Counted from the stretch's first letter, positions 31,850 to 40,810 are shown. The stretch is DNA of 64,000 bases from Terrimonas ferruginea DSM 30193 (GCF_000425585.1 NZ_KE384403.1:6203-70202); one strand, 5' to 3'. Numbers and translations: made by a program. Notes: a model not told the origin generated them from the sequence alone.

Positions 31850-33154
31850 TTACAACCGCTTAATATCTGCACCAAGCGCCATTAATCGCTGATCGATATA
31901 TTGGTAACCTCTGTCGATCTGTTCGATGTTCTGTATCACGCTTTTACCTTCTGCGCTGAGTGCAGCAATGAGCAAGGCCACACCAGCCCGTATATCGGGG
32001 CTGCTCATGGTAATGCCGCGCAATCGCTGCTGGCGTTCCAGCCCGATTACCACTGCCCTGTGCGGATCGCAAAGAATGATCTGCGCACCCATGTCGATCA
32101 GCTTGTCGACAAAGAACAGGCGGCTTTCAAACATTTTCTGGTGGATCAATACGCTACCGGTTGCCTGAATGGCCGTTACCAGGACAATACTCAGCAGATC
32201 CGGCGTAAAACCCGGCCAGGGATGATCATAGATGGTCAACACGCCGCCATCGAGATAACGCTGAACAGTGTATTCTTTCTGAGCTGGAATATAAATATCG
32301 TCCCCGCGGTATTCGAGTTGAATGCCGAGCTGCCGGAATTTATCGGGAATGATACCCAGATGTTCGATACCGGCGTCTTTGATGGTGATCTCGCTCTGCG
32401 TCATGGCGGCCAGTCCGATGAAGGAGCCTACTTCGATCATATCCGGCAGCATGCGGTGTGTGGTACCGCCGAGTTCGTCCACGCCTTCGATCACCAGGCG
32501 GTTGCTGCTGATGCCGCTGATGCGAGCACCCATGCGGTTGAGCATACCGCAAAGCTGTTGTATGTAGGGTTCGCAGGCAGCATTATAGATAGTCGTTGTG
32601 CCTTTGGCGCGAACGGCAGCCATAACAATGTTGGCGGTACCGGTTACGGAAGGTTCGTCGAGCAGCAGGTCTGCCCCATGAAGGTTAGTGCCATCGAGAT
32701 GGAAAAAACCGTCTTCGGCATTGTAATCGAAACGGGTGCCTAATTTTTCAAAAGCGAGAATATGTGTATCGAGGCGGCGCCGGCCAATCTTGTCTCCGCC
32801 CGGTTTGGGAATAAATGCTTTGCCGAAGCGGGCGAGCATGGGGCCGGCCAGCATAACGGAACCACGGAGGCGGCCGCTTTTTTTGCGGAAGTCTTCGCTA
32901 TGGAGGTAATCGACGTTCACATCATCGGCGCGGAAAATGCAGGTGTCGCGCGAAACGCGCTCCAGTTTTACATTCATCTCCCCGAGCAATTCGATCAGCA
33001 GGTTCACATCGAGGATGTCGGGAATATTGGTGATGGTTACAGGCTCGGCTGTAAGCAACACGGCGCTGATGATTTGCAGTGCTTCGTTTTTGGCACCTTG
33101 CGGAGTGATGGTGCCCGAAAGCGGTTTACCACCGCGTACCTCAAAGGCGTTCAT
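31850..33154 (-). CDS. murA: UDP-GlcNAc 1-carboxyvinyltransferase, Asp active-site variant
   Basis: A 434-aa MurA, the first committed step of peptidoglycan synthesis (enolpyruvyl transfer from PEP). N-terminal KNEALQIISA with the conserved Lys-Asn, RRLDTHI, DHPWPGFTPDLLS, and DRGYQYIDQRL. The catalytic loop reads PKPGGDKIGRRRLD: Asp121 stands where E. coli MurA has Cys115. Cys-to-Asp enzymes are active but not alkylated by fosfomycin, so intrinsic resistance is expected from known biochemistry. Followed by gmk. Confidence 0.96.
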   Translation of the reverse strand: MNAFEVRGGKPLSGTITPQGAKNEALQIISAVLLTAEPVTITNIPDILDVNLLIELLGEMNVKLERVSRDTCIFRADDVNVDYLHSEDFRKKSGRLRGSVMLAGPMLARFGKAFIPKPGGDKIGRRRLDTHILAFEKLGTRFDYNAEDGFFHLDGTNLHGADLLLDEPSVTGTANIVMAAVRAKGTTTIYNAACEPYIQQLCGMLNRMGARISGISSNRLVIEGVDELGGTTHRMLPDMIEVGSFIGLAAMTQSEITIKDAGIEHLGIIPDKFRQLGIQLEYRGDDIYIPAQKEYTVQRYLDGGVLTIYDHPWPGFTPDLLSIVLVTAIQATGSVLIHQKMFESRLFFVDKLIDMGAQIILCDPHRAVVIGLERQQRLRGITMSSPDIRAGVALLIAALSAEGKSVIQNIEQIDRGYQYIDQRLMALGADIKRL

Positions 33155-33164
33155 AGTAGTTCAA

Positions 33165-33336
33165 AATTAAAAACGTGAATGGTCAATGGTGAATCGTGAA
33201 TGGCTGTTTTACTTACTACTTAAAACTTATAACCGCTGTTTCCTTCAACAGGCCGATGCTTCGGCCTCAGGAGCCCTAGCCCGAAGTGTCGGGCCTTACG
33301 CCCTAGCCCGAAGTGTCGGGCCTTACGCCTTACTCC
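33165..33336. repeat. Word repeat with exact 27-bp tandem duplication
   Basis: GTGAATGGTCAATGGTGAAT, GGCTGTTTTACTTACTACTT, then hairpin GGCCGA-TGCT-TCGGCC. Then two identical 27-bp units (33274-33300 and 33301-33327), each containing CCCGA-AGTG-TCGGG and ending CCTTACG. It fills the gap between murA and the respiratory cluster. Confidence 0.85.
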
Positions 33337-33876
33337 TTAGTAGTAAGGGCTGATCATCAAATAAACCACCACCCCGGTTACAGCTACATAAAACCAGATA
33401 GGCCAGGTAATGCGGGCAAGCTTGCGGTGATTAACCCATTCGCCGGTAAGACCGCGGTAAGCAGTAAACAAAATGAATGGCAGGATCAGGCCGGCCAGCG
33501 GAATGTGTGTAAACAGGATGATATAATAAATCGTTTTGCCAATTCCTTCACCACCATATTCCGTGTTTCCGGCCAGCAGGTGATGCGTTACATAACTCAG
33601 CAAGAACAAAATGGACAACACCATCGCGGCCAGCATCAGTCTCTTGTGTACCAGGTATCTTTTCCCTTTCACTGCCATTAGCGCCGCCAGCAACAACAGC
33701 GACACGCAAGTATTGATTACCGCATTGATTGCCGCGAAAATATGTACGTCGAATCCGAGATCGACATCTATGGACACGCGGCTGAGCGCCGTTACAAGCA
33801 GAAACACTACAATAGAGAAGGTGAAGATGAGAATACGGGCCTTCTTATCATTCTTTTTCCAGGCGGCTGTCAGCAT
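33337..33876 (-). CDS. DUF420 membrane protein, oxidase assembly (CtaM-like)
   Basis: A 179-aa four-to-five-helix protein of DUF420. Conserved His-bearing segments: FAAINAVINTC, KRYLVHKRLMLAAMVLSILFLLSYVTHHLL, FTHIPLAGLILPFILFTAYRGLTGEWVNHRKLARITWPIWFYVAVTGVVVYLM. Relatives (CtaM) are needed for heme A-type oxidase maturation. ATG 33876 overlaps the SCO gene by 29 nt; no later Met would keep the first helix. Last gene of the respiratory cluster. Confidence 0.85.
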   Translation of the reverse strand: MLTAAWKKNDKKARILIFTFSIVVFLLVTALSRVSIDVDLGFDVHIFAAINAVINTCVSLLLLAALMAVKGKRYLVHKRLMLAAMVLSILFLLSYVTHHLLAGNTEYGGEGIGKTIYYIILFTHIPLAGLILPFILFTAYRGLTGEWVNHRKLARITWPIWFYVAVTGVVVYLMISPYY

Positions 33877-34678
33877 TGGTGGGTTTATTTTTTTTGAATA
33901 CAAACAGGAACAGCCCCACACCGGCGATAGCCAGCAAAAATGCTACGGCCATGATCTGAAGTTTTCCTGCAAAAAAACTTTTCTTCGATTTGTCTTTTTC
34001 CATCGTCAGCATCACCAGGTCTTGCGCCAGTTGATTGAGAGAGGCGGAGTCAAGCCCGCGATAATAGCCGCGTACATAACGGTTGCTGTCGATAAGGATA
34101 AACCTGTCGGAATGGAAAAAGCTGGTATCGACACCCATGCCATCTTCCACGCCTACTTTCATGTGGTTGATGGCAAGATCATAAATGGTCTTTTTATCGC
34201 CGGTCAGCAGCCACCATTGATCCGGATCGATCTGGAAACGGTCTGCCCATGATTTGAGTTGCGGAACAGAATCGCGTTCGGGATCGATACTGAAAGAAAT
34301 AAACTGAACGTCTTTGTTGGTGCGGTCGCCTACGCGTTGCCCGTTGGAGAGGGCTTGCTGCAGCTTACGCATGTTCATGGTCATGCCAGGGCAAATGGTT
34401 GGACAATGCGTAAAGAAAAAGTCGGCGATGATGATTTTGTTGCGCAGGTTTTTCAGGGAAACGGTATCGCCCTGCTGATTGATCAGCGTGAAGTCGGGCA
34501 CGCGATGCCATACTGAGTCCGTCACCATTTTACCGTTTCGTTTGGAAACATTAACGGAGTCCAGCACATAGTGCCGGGGCATGGCCACTGCTTTCTCGCT
34601 ATAATTTTTTACGATGAAATAACATACCAGCGGGAGGAAGAGGGCTATCAGAACCGCATATAAGGCTTTCTTGTTCAC
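33848..34678 (-). CDS. SCO-family copper chaperone with C-terminal TM helix
   Basis: A 276-aa membrane-anchored thioredoxin-fold protein. TM1 (YAVLIALFLPLVCYFIV), then a SCO domain with copper ligands CPTIC (FFFTHCPTICPGMT) and His in DTSFFHSDRFILID. SCO proteins load copper into CuA of oxidase subunit II, encoded by ctaC in this cluster. Unusual for the family is a second hydrophobic helix near the C-terminus (IMAVAFLLAIAGVGLFLFVF), giving a two-TM topology. A TACTTTTG box at 34710-34717 suggests an internal promoter. Confidence 0.9.
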   Translation of the reverse strand: MNKKALYAVLIALFLPLVCYFIVKNYSEKAVAMPRHYVLDSVNVSKRNGKMVTDSVWHRVPDFTLINQQGDTVSLKNLRNKIIIADFFFTHCPTICPGMTMNMRKLQQALSNGQRVGDRTNKDVQFISFSIDPERDSVPQLKSWADRFQIDPDQWWLLTGDKKTIYDLAINHMKVGVEDGMGVDTSFFHSDRFILIDSNRYVRGYYRGLDSASLNQLAQDLVMLTMEKDKSKKSFFAGKLQIMAVAFLLAIAGVGLFLFVFKKNKPTNADSRLEKE

Positions 34679-34708
34679 AGATCAAATTAATTGGTCACCT
34701 GTTAAAAT

Positions 34709-34763
34709 GCAAAAGTAAGAAGCAAAAAACGGAGTTGGTCAATTTTTTACTTCTTACTCTTGC
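34709..34763 (-). promoter_or_regulatory. SCO promoter inside an inverted repeat
   Basis: Arms 34709-34722 and 34750-34763 (13 of 14 complementary; GCAAAAGTAAGAAG type) with a 27-nt loop. On the minus strand the first-transcribed arm is followed by TACTTTTG (34710-34717), a -7 box 31 nt before the SCO start. May act as attenuator, operator or word repeat. Confidence 0.5.
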
Positions 34764-34785
34764 TATGCGTTCGGTTGAACTTTTG

Positions 34786-35250
34786 TTATTGTTTGCCGGG
34801 CTCAGGTTTCGGAGCTTCCGGTTTCGCCGGTGCTTCGTGACCGTGGTGTGGTCTGGGCGAAGTGGTTTCTTTAAAATGCTTGTCGTAGTCGTTACGCAGG
34901 TTTTTATAAGAATTACCATCGATCAGGAACGCTGCGATGAACCAGATGAACAGCATCAGCGGAACCACGATCGTCATGATGAAGTTACGGATCTCATCAC
35001 CCAGGTGCATGAATACCGCTACGATGTAATAAGCTTTGGCAATGGTCAGTATACAAACCATTCCTTTGAAAGCCAGCACCAGGTATGCGCTTGGGTTTTC
35101 GCCTTTGTGAATATTATAAATAACCAGGCCGATCAGCAACTCGATGATAGTAATGATCGAGAGCAGGATGGTCGTCTTTTTTACCTTCTTTTTAAAAGTT
35201 TCATCATCTGTGTGGTGATGAAACGTGATCTCTGATGATGTATGCTCCAT
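34786..35250 (-). CDS. Cytochrome c oxidase subunit IV-family protein
   Basis: A 154-aa protein with three TM helices (TTILLSIITIIELLIGLVIY; LVLAFKGMVCILTIAKAYYIVAVFMHL; FIMTIVVPLMLFIWFIAAFLI), the layout of the prokaryotic COX4/CyoD-like subunit. A His-rich N-terminus (FHHHTDDE) and a Pro/Glu/Ala C-tail (PAKPEAPKPEPGKQ) flank it. Located directly after subunit III. Confidence 0.88.
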   Translation of the reverse strand: MEHTSSEITFHHHTDDETFKKKVKKTTILLSIITIIELLIGLVIYNIHKGENPSAYLVLAFKGMVCILTIAKAYYIVAVFMHLGDEIRNFIMTIVVPLMLFIWFIAAFLIDGNSYKNLRNDYDKHFKETTSPRPHHGHEAPAKPEAPKPEPGKQ

Positions 35251-35312
35251 AACGTTGAAATAAGGTATCTGTTAATTAAGTTAAATCTCTTTTGATAAAA
35301 GCCGCAGCCGGA

Positions 35313-36191
35313 TCAGATCAGGTAGAAGCACAGGAATACGAATACCCATACCAGGTCTACAAAGTGCCAGTAGAGACCAGCCTTTTCGATCATCAGGTAG
35401 TGTCCTCTGCGTTCGAATACATTTTTCTGCGTCATGATCAGCATTACGATGTTGATGATCACACCGGAGAATACGTGGAAACCGTGGAAACCGGTAATGC
35501 CGTAGAAATATCCACCGAAGGCAACGGGTCCTTTTTCACGGATATGCAGTTCTGCATTGCTCAGCATATTTACCAGGTCCTGCTTGGGCAGTTTCATCAG
35601 CTCGGCATGACCGAGTTGTGAAGCGTGGTGCTCATGTACCAGGCTGGCCAATACGTGTTGATCGGAATTGTTGAGCGCCGCCGTAAGTTCCGGTCCTGCT
35701 GCTACCAACTGACCCCAGGGGTTGATGGTAGTGGTTTGACCCACCATCTGGATCTGGCCGTCGATCAGGGTTGCGTGTTCGCCGGTGATCAGGTGATGCC
35801 ACTCCCAGGCCTGACAGCCGAGGAACGCGATACCACCAACGATAGTCCAGGCAAGCCATTTGGCCACACTGGCTTTATCGCCTTTATGACCGGCATGTAC
35901 TGCCAGTACCATGGTTACCGAACTGATGATGAGGATAAAGGTCATTACACTCACGAAAGCCAGCGGCAGATTGGCGTGGCCCGCACCCGGAAACGCATTG
36001 AACACCACGTTGGGATCCGGCCAGAAGTTCTGGCTGAAACGGATAGTGCCATACGAAATCAGGAATGCGCCGAATGTAAATGCGTCACTCATCAGGAAGT
36101 ACCACATCATCACCTTGCCATACTCCACATTGAAGGGACTTTTGCCCCCGCTCCACCATTTGGTCTGATGTGTCGAAACTGTTGTTGCCAT
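35313..36191 (-). CDS. Cytochrome c oxidase subunit III, long form
   Basis: A 292-aa COX3-family protein. Helices at the N-terminus (YGKVMMWYFLMSDAFTFGAFLISY) and C-terminus (ITGFHGFHVFSGVIINIVMLIM; KAGLYWHFVDLVWVFVFLCFYLI) carry the conserved FHGxHV and HFVDxVW motifs. Between the middle helices is a ~90-residue hydrophilic insert (about 135-225: TLIDGQIQMVGQ ... ELHIREKG) absent from the shorter paralog upstream. The insert is probably periplasmic; role unknown. Confidence 0.93.
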   Translation of the reverse strand: MATTVSTHQTKWWSGGKSPFNVEYGKVMMWYFLMSDAFTFGAFLISYGTIRFSQNFWPDPNVVFNAFPGAGHANLPLAFVSVMTFILIISSVTMVLAVHAGHKGDKASVAKWLAWTIVGGIAFLGCQAWEWHHLITGEHATLIDGQIQMVGQTTTINPWGQLVAAGPELTAALNNSDQHVLASLVHEHHASQLGHAELMKLPKQDLVNMLSNAELHIREKGPVAFGGYFYGITGFHGFHVFSGVIINIVMLIMTQKNVFERRGHYLMIEKAGLYWHFVDLVWVFVFLCFYLI

Positions 36192-36239
36192 ACTAATAGT
36201 TAAAAAAAATGCCTAATTATGTTTTGGTGCGGCTGCTGC

Positions 36240-36836
36240 TTATCCTACAATCAGGAAAAAAACCAGCAGGTACAGCCAGAGAATATCTACGAAATGCCAG
36301 TAAGTAGCCATTACTTCTACCGGCACCGGACTGTATTGCTTCACACGGCCGAAGAACGCTCTGCCGAACATGATCACCAGCGCAACCATACCCCCGATGA
36401 CGTGGATGGCGTGCAGACCGAAGATCACATACAGGAACTGTCCTGCGCCTGAAGCCCCGATGAACCGGATATTATTTTTCCAGAGTTCATGAAAGCCCAT
36501 ATACTGAAGCACTACAAATCCCAGACCCAAAAGAACTGTTATAGCGGTCAGCAGCCGGTATTGCTGCATCACGCGCTGGCGGAAGGCCCGCACCGCCATC
36601 TGCATGGTGATGCTGCTTGCCACGATCACGGCCGTTGATATCCAGAAGACATCGGGCATGGTCACCGTGCGCCAGCCAACCAGGTTGCTTTTTACAATAA
36701 AAGCGCTTGTCAAACCGGCAAACATCATCAGGATACTTGCAATGGCCACCCAAAGTGTAAACTTGTGGGGATGCATTTTTCGTCCGTTGCCCTTTGCCGG
36801 GGTCTTATGCTCACTGATATTCAACTCACTTACCAT
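36240..36836 (-). CDS. Cytochrome c oxidase subunit III, short form
   Basis: A 198-aa COX3-family protein with five TM helices: KFTLWVAIASILMMFAGLTSAFIV, FWISTAVIVASSITMQMAV, LLTAITVLLGLGFVVLQYMGF, LYVIFGLHAIHVIGGMVALVIMF (LHAxHVxGG) and YWHFVDILWLYLLVFFL. Tandem with the 292-aa form 48 nt downstream, so the oxidase may have two subunit-III-like proteins, a pairing common in Bacteroidota ACIII-oxidase clusters as I recall them. Confidence 0.92.
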   Translation of the reverse strand: MVSELNISEHKTPAKGNGRKMHPHKFTLWVAIASILMMFAGLTSAFIVKSNLVGWRTVTMPDVFWISTAVIVASSITMQMAVRAFRQRVMQQYRLLTAITVLLGLGFVVLQYMGFHELWKNNIRFIGASGAGQFLYVIFGLHAIHVIGGMVALVIMFGRAFFGRVKQYSPVPVEVMATYWHFVDILWLYLLVFFLIVG

Positions 36837-36884
36837 TTTTATCGCTTTGAGGCCGCATTAAAACGGCTCCGTGTTTTAATCAAC

Positions 36885-37769
36885 TTACACTTTGCTCAGC
36901 AACAGCGCCAGCAATACGACAGGCAGATACAAATAGCTGCCAAACATCACGCGGCGTGCAGAAGGAATGTCCATTTTGGCATACAGCATGGCACAACGCA
37001 TGATCATGAACAGGTTGCCTGCGATCACGAGGATCAGGCCGATCAGTCCTGCCGTGTTGTCAAATGTGCATATTCCGGTAAAATAAGGCGCCATGGTTAC
37101 GGGCAGCAACAGCAGTGAATAAACCACTGTTTGCAATGCTGTAAAACGTGTTGGTCCCTTATCTGCCGGCAGCAGCTTGAAACCTGCAGCAGAGTAGTCG
37201 TTGTGCGCAATCCAGGCAATAGCCCAGAAGTGCGGAAACTGCCAGAAAAACTGGATCAGGAATAAAACGCCACCTGCCAGCCAGTCGACTTCCTCACCGG
37301 GAGCAAAACCTGCCACCCAGCCGATCAGGCAGGGAAGCGCACCCGGAACCGCACCCACCATTACCGCAATAGAATTGACTTTCTTAAGCGGCGTATAAAT
37401 GAACGCGTAAAGGAAAAGGCTGAAGGCCGCAATACCAGCCGCCGTCCAGTTGAAGTAATTACCAAGGATAAAAACTCCGAGCGCGCCGGTGAAGATGGCA
37501 AAACCCCATCCTTCCTGGGCACTCATCCGGCCGGAAGCAATCGGGCGGCGCGCGGTACGCTTCATCATCGCGTCCGTATCTTTTTCCACCACCTGATTGA
37601 TTGTATTGGCACTACCTGTTACCAGTAATCCACCTGCAAAGAGCAAAAAAATCCGCCACCAATCAAATCCCACTCCGGGCGCCAGCAGGTAACTGATCAC
37701 ACTGCTGAACACCACCATTATACTCAACGAAAGCTTGACTAACTGTAAATAATCCTTGATCTTGTTCAT
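36885..37769 (-). CDS. ctaB: Protoheme IX farnesyltransferase (heme O synthase)
   Basis: A 294-aa UbiA-superfamily prenyltransferase with about eight or nine TM helices. The Asp-rich motif NQVVEKDTDAMMKRTARRPIASGRM and the second loop FIYTPLKKVNSIAVMVGAVPGALPCLIGW are diagnostic. It makes heme O, the precursor of heme A for the oxidase encoded next to it. A heme A synthase gene was not found in the window, so it must lie elsewhere or the oxidase uses heme O. Confidence 0.95.
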   Translation of the reverse strand: MNKIKDYLQLVKLSLSIMVVFSSVISYLLAPGVGFDWWRIFLLFAGGLLVTGSANTINQVVEKDTDAMMKRTARRPIASGRMSAQEGWGFAIFTGALGVFILGNYFNWTAAGIAAFSLFLYAFIYTPLKKVNSIAVMVGAVPGALPCLIGWVAGFAPGEEVDWLAGGVLFLIQFFWQFPHFWAIAWIAHNDYSAAGFKLLPADKGPTRFTALQTVVYSLLLLPVTMAPYFTGICTFDNTAGLIGLILVIAGNLFMIMRCAMLYAKMDIPSARRVMFGSYLYLPVVLLALLLSKV

Positions 37770-37782
37770 CCCGCTTCCGTTT

Positions 37783-37869
37783 TATAATTCAAAAGTCAAA
37801 ATTCAAAATTCAAAAATGATCCGCTGGTTGTAAAAGTCTTTTGACTTTTTACTTTTGAATTTTTACTTC
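37783..37869. repeat. Word repeat between ctaD and ctaB
   Basis: AAAAGTCAAAATTCAAAATT then GTAAAAGTCTTTTGACTTTT and TACTTTTGAATTTTTACTT. Two halves complementary to each other around a short GC-containing centre (GATCCGCTGG). It abuts the ctaD stop codon. Confidence 0.65.
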
Positions 37870-39681
37870 TTAGTGTTTGCTTTCATTAGCACCCACCGGT
37901 TCCGTCTGCGGAATAAATTCTCTTCCGTCTTTTCCGTAATCATAAGCCCAACGGTGTACTTCAGGAATCTCACCAGTCCAGTTACCGTGGCCCGGGTTGA
38001 TCGGAGTAGTCCACTCGAGCGTGGTAGCTCCCCATGGGTTCTGTGTAGTAACCTTACGGCCTTTGAATATGGAATAGAAGAAGTTGAATACAAACATCAG
38101 CTGAACCGCAAATACGATGATCGATACAACGGTGATCATTTTATCCAGCTCGTGGAACTGGCTGAAGTTCACCCATACGCTCTTGTCGAGATAACGGCGT
38201 GGCATACCGGCAAGGCCCTGATAGTGGATCGGCCAGAAGATCAGGTAAGCACCGATCATGGTAACCCAGAAGTGAATATAGCCGAGCGTATTGTTCATAT
38301 AGCGGCCATACATTTTGGGGAACCAGTGATAAACACCGGCGAACATACCGAAGAAGGAAGCCACACCCATTACAATGTGGAAGTGTGCCACCACAAACAT
38401 GGTATCGTGCAGGTGAATGTCGATCGTAGAGTTACCGAGGAAGATACCGGTCAGACCACCGGAGATGAACAAGCTTACGAAACCGATACCGAACAAGGCG
38501 GCCGGCGTGAAGCGGATATTACCTCTCCACAATGTAGTAAGCCAGTTGAACACCTTGATGGCTGAAGGCACCGCGATCAGCAGGGTGAGCAGTACGAACA
38601 CCGATCCCAGGAACGGATTCAGACCTGTCACGAACATGTGGTGAGCCCACACAAGGAACGCCAGGATACAGATGGCGAACATTGAACCGAGCATCGCCAT
38701 GTAACCGAAGATGGGCTTGCGGGAGTTAACCGACAATACTTCGGACACCATACCCATCGCAGGTAAAAGAATGATATATACTTCGGGGTGACCCAGGAAC
38801 CAGAACAAGTGCTGGAACAGGATGGCACTACCGCCTTCATTAGGCAGGGCCTGACCACCAATATAAATGTCGCTCAGATAGAAGCTGGTACCCAGGTTGC
38901 GGTCAAACAACAAGAGGATCAGACCAGAAAGCAGTACAGGGAAAGAAAGGATACCCAGTACGGCAGTGAAGAACAGCGCCCATACAGTCAGCGGCAGACG
39001 TGTCATGCTCATGCCTTTGGTACGCATGTTCAGAATAGTGGAAACATAGTTCAGACCGGCGAGCAACTGTGAAACCACAAACAGCGCCATGGCGATGATC
39101 CACATGTCCATACCGGCTTTGGAACCGATCGATGCTTCGCCCAGCGCACTTAGCGGCGGATAGACCGTCCACCCACCGGCGGCTGGTCCGGTTTGAATAA
39201 ACATGGAAGCGATCATTACCACACTGGCCATGAAGAAGAACCAGTAAGACAGCATATTCATCAGCGGCGACGCCATATCACGTGCACCAACCTGAAGAGG
39301 AATAAGCAGGTTCGCAAAGGTTCCGCTCAAACCTGCAGTCAGTACGAAGAACACGAGTACAGTACCGTGCATGGTTACCAGCGCGTAATAAAATTCGGGT
39401 TTGATACGGCCGCCTTCAGCCCATTTACCAAAGAATGTCTCCAGGATCGGGAAGGTCTGATCAGGAAAACCGAGCTGCAAACGGAACAGTACTGAAAACA
39501 GACCGCCGATGATCGCCCAGATAATACCCGTGATCAGGAACTGCTTACCAATGGTCTTGTGGTCCTGACTGAAGATATACTTTGTAATAAACGTTTCCTT
39601 GTGGTGGTGCACATGGTGCTCATCATGATGTGCTCCGTGTGAGGTACCCACTTCAGGCTGAATATGCAATGCGTCGCTCAT
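37870..39681 (-). CDS. ctaD: Cytochrome c oxidase subunit I
   Basis: A 603-aa heme-copper oxidase core. Low-spin heme ligand region YYALVTMHGTVLVFF; the His-Tyr crosslink motif in LFWFLGHPEVYIILLP; CuB His pair in LAFLVWAHHMFVTG; heme a3/a ligands HDTMFVVAHFHIVMG. Type A family (Tyr within the HPEVY helix). The N-terminal 30 residues are His-rich (HGAHHDEHHVHHHKE), outside the core; metal binding is possible but unproven. It reduces oxygen, receiving electrons through CuA of the ctaC product. Confidence 0.97.
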   Translation of the reverse strand: MSDALHIQPEVGTSHGAHHDEHHVHHHKETFITKYIFSQDHKTIGKQFLITGIIWAIIGGLFSVLFRLQLGFPDQTFPILETFFGKWAEGGRIKPEFYYALVTMHGTVLVFFVLTAGLSGTFANLLIPLQVGARDMASPLMNMLSYWFFFMASVVMIASMFIQTGPAAGGWTVYPPLSALGEASIGSKAGMDMWIIAMALFVVSQLLAGLNYVSTILNMRTKGMSMTRLPLTVWALFFTAVLGILSFPVLLSGLILLLFDRNLGTSFYLSDIYIGGQALPNEGGSAILFQHLFWFLGHPEVYIILLPAMGMVSEVLSVNSRKPIFGYMAMLGSMFAICILAFLVWAHHMFVTGLNPFLGSVFVLLTLLIAVPSAIKVFNWLTTLWRGNIRFTPAALFGIGFVSLFISGGLTGIFLGNSTIDIHLHDTMFVVAHFHIVMGVASFFGMFAGVYHWFPKMYGRYMNNTLGYIHFWVTMIGAYLIFWPIHYQGLAGMPRRYLDKSVWVNFSQFHELDKMITVVSIIVFAVQLMFVFNFFYSIFKGRKVTTQNPWGATTLEWTTPINPGHGNWTGEIPEVHRWAYDYGKDGREFIPQTEPVGANESKH

Positions 39682-39730
39682 AATCTTTTATTTTAACGGG
39701 CTACACGTATCGCCCGGTTTCTTCATTTTA

Positions 39731-40810
39731 TTATTTCAGTTGGGCAAGGCCTTTAACAGTGTCGGCTGCAGGTGCTGCAGGCTTGGCGCCCGCGGAGTCT
39801 GCAGCAGGAGGATTCTTGGCTTCCAGCATCATAGCGTACTGTGATTTTTTAGAAGCGAACCATTGATCATACGCCTCCTGTGTTTCCACCACAATAGTAC
39901 CACGCATGCTGGTGTGACCGGCTCCGCACATCTGGTCGCAGGAAATCTCGTACACAAAGTCCGGATTGCCTGTTTCCTTTTTCATCTGCTCGGTGGTCTT
40001 GGTCGGCGTGAACCACATAGTAGTAGGTGTGCCTGGTACTGCGTCCATTTTCAGGCGGAAGTGCGCAAGACCTACATCATGGATTACATCTTTCGCATTG
40101 ATGATCAGTTTTACAGGTCTGTTCACCACCAGGTGAAGCGGTTCATCCTGACCACTGGTATACACGTCGTCGTGGTTGAATTCGTCTTCCCAGATCTGAC
40201 CGAGCGGGTTTTGCTCTTCCGGGTTGATCTTCTTGTAATATTTTTTACCCAACTCTTTGTCAGCTCCCGGATAACGGTATTCCCATTTGAACTGGCTACC
40301 GGTTATTTCAACGATCATGGCTTCTTTTGGAGCGGGGCCTGTGATGCGGTACCAGTAAACGATACCGAAACCTACCAGTACAGTCAGTACGATAGCAGGT
40401 ACTACCGTCCAGATCAACTCCAGTTTGTTGTCATGCGGGAAATAATATGCTTTACGCTTGTCTGATTCCTGGTATTTAAAAGAGTACCAGAACAGCAGGC
40501 CTTGTGTGATCACGAATACCACGCCTGTTGCGATCAGGGTGTATTTCAGCATGCGGTCTACCAGGATACCGTGATCGGAAGAGGCCTCACCGATCTTCAG
40601 GATCTTCCCTGCAAGACGATCGTTACAATACCACACACCGATTAATCCCACGATCAGGAAAAGAAGCAGCAGAAAAGCATTGATCTTGTTTGTCTGCTTA
40701 CGGGACTTCTCTTCGCCGCGGATAACGGCTACATATTCACTTGCCTTGGCAATCTGAAAGGTGATCAGAAAGCCGAGTACGAGGATCGCTATAATAAAGA
40801 AAGTTTGCAT
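39731..40810 (-). CDS. ctaC: Cytochrome c oxidase subunit II (CuA)
   Basis: A 359-aa subunit. Four predicted TM helices rather than the usual two: an extra N-terminal helix pair (FFIIAILVLGFLITFQIA; AFLLLLFLIVGLIGVWYC) precedes the standard pair. The cupredoxin domain has CuA ligands: His in DVIHDVGLAHF, and CDQMCGAGHTSM (CxxxCxxxHxxM). An Ala/Pro-rich tail (AGAKPAAPAADTVK) follows; no fused heme-c domain, so the donor is ACIII-bound or soluble cytochrome c. 50 nt upstream of ctaD. Confidence 0.95.
   Translation of the reverse strand: MQTFFIIAILVLGFLITFQIAKASEYVAVIRGEEKSRKQTNKINAFLLLLFLIVGLIGVWYCNDRLAGKILKIGEASSDHGILVDRMLKYTLIATGVVFVITQGLLFWYSFKYQESDKRKAYYFPHDNKLELIWTVVPAIVLTVLVGFGIVYWYRITGPAPKEAMIVEITGSQFKWEYRYPGADKELGKKYYKKINPEEQNPLGQIWEDEFNHDDVYTSGQDEPLHLVVNRPVKLIINAKDVIHDVGLAHFRLKMDAVPGTPTTMWFTPTKTTEQMKKETGNPDFVYEISCDQMCGAGHTSMRGTIVVETQEAYDQWFASKKSQYAMMLEAKNPPAADSAGAKPAAPAADTVKGLAQLK

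Noticed and set aside
34695-34919. A 74-codon minus-strand frame overlapping the subunit IV gene and the gap after it
   Set aside because: Overlaps a firmly identified gene in another frame and contains the inverted repeat/promoter of the SCO gene.
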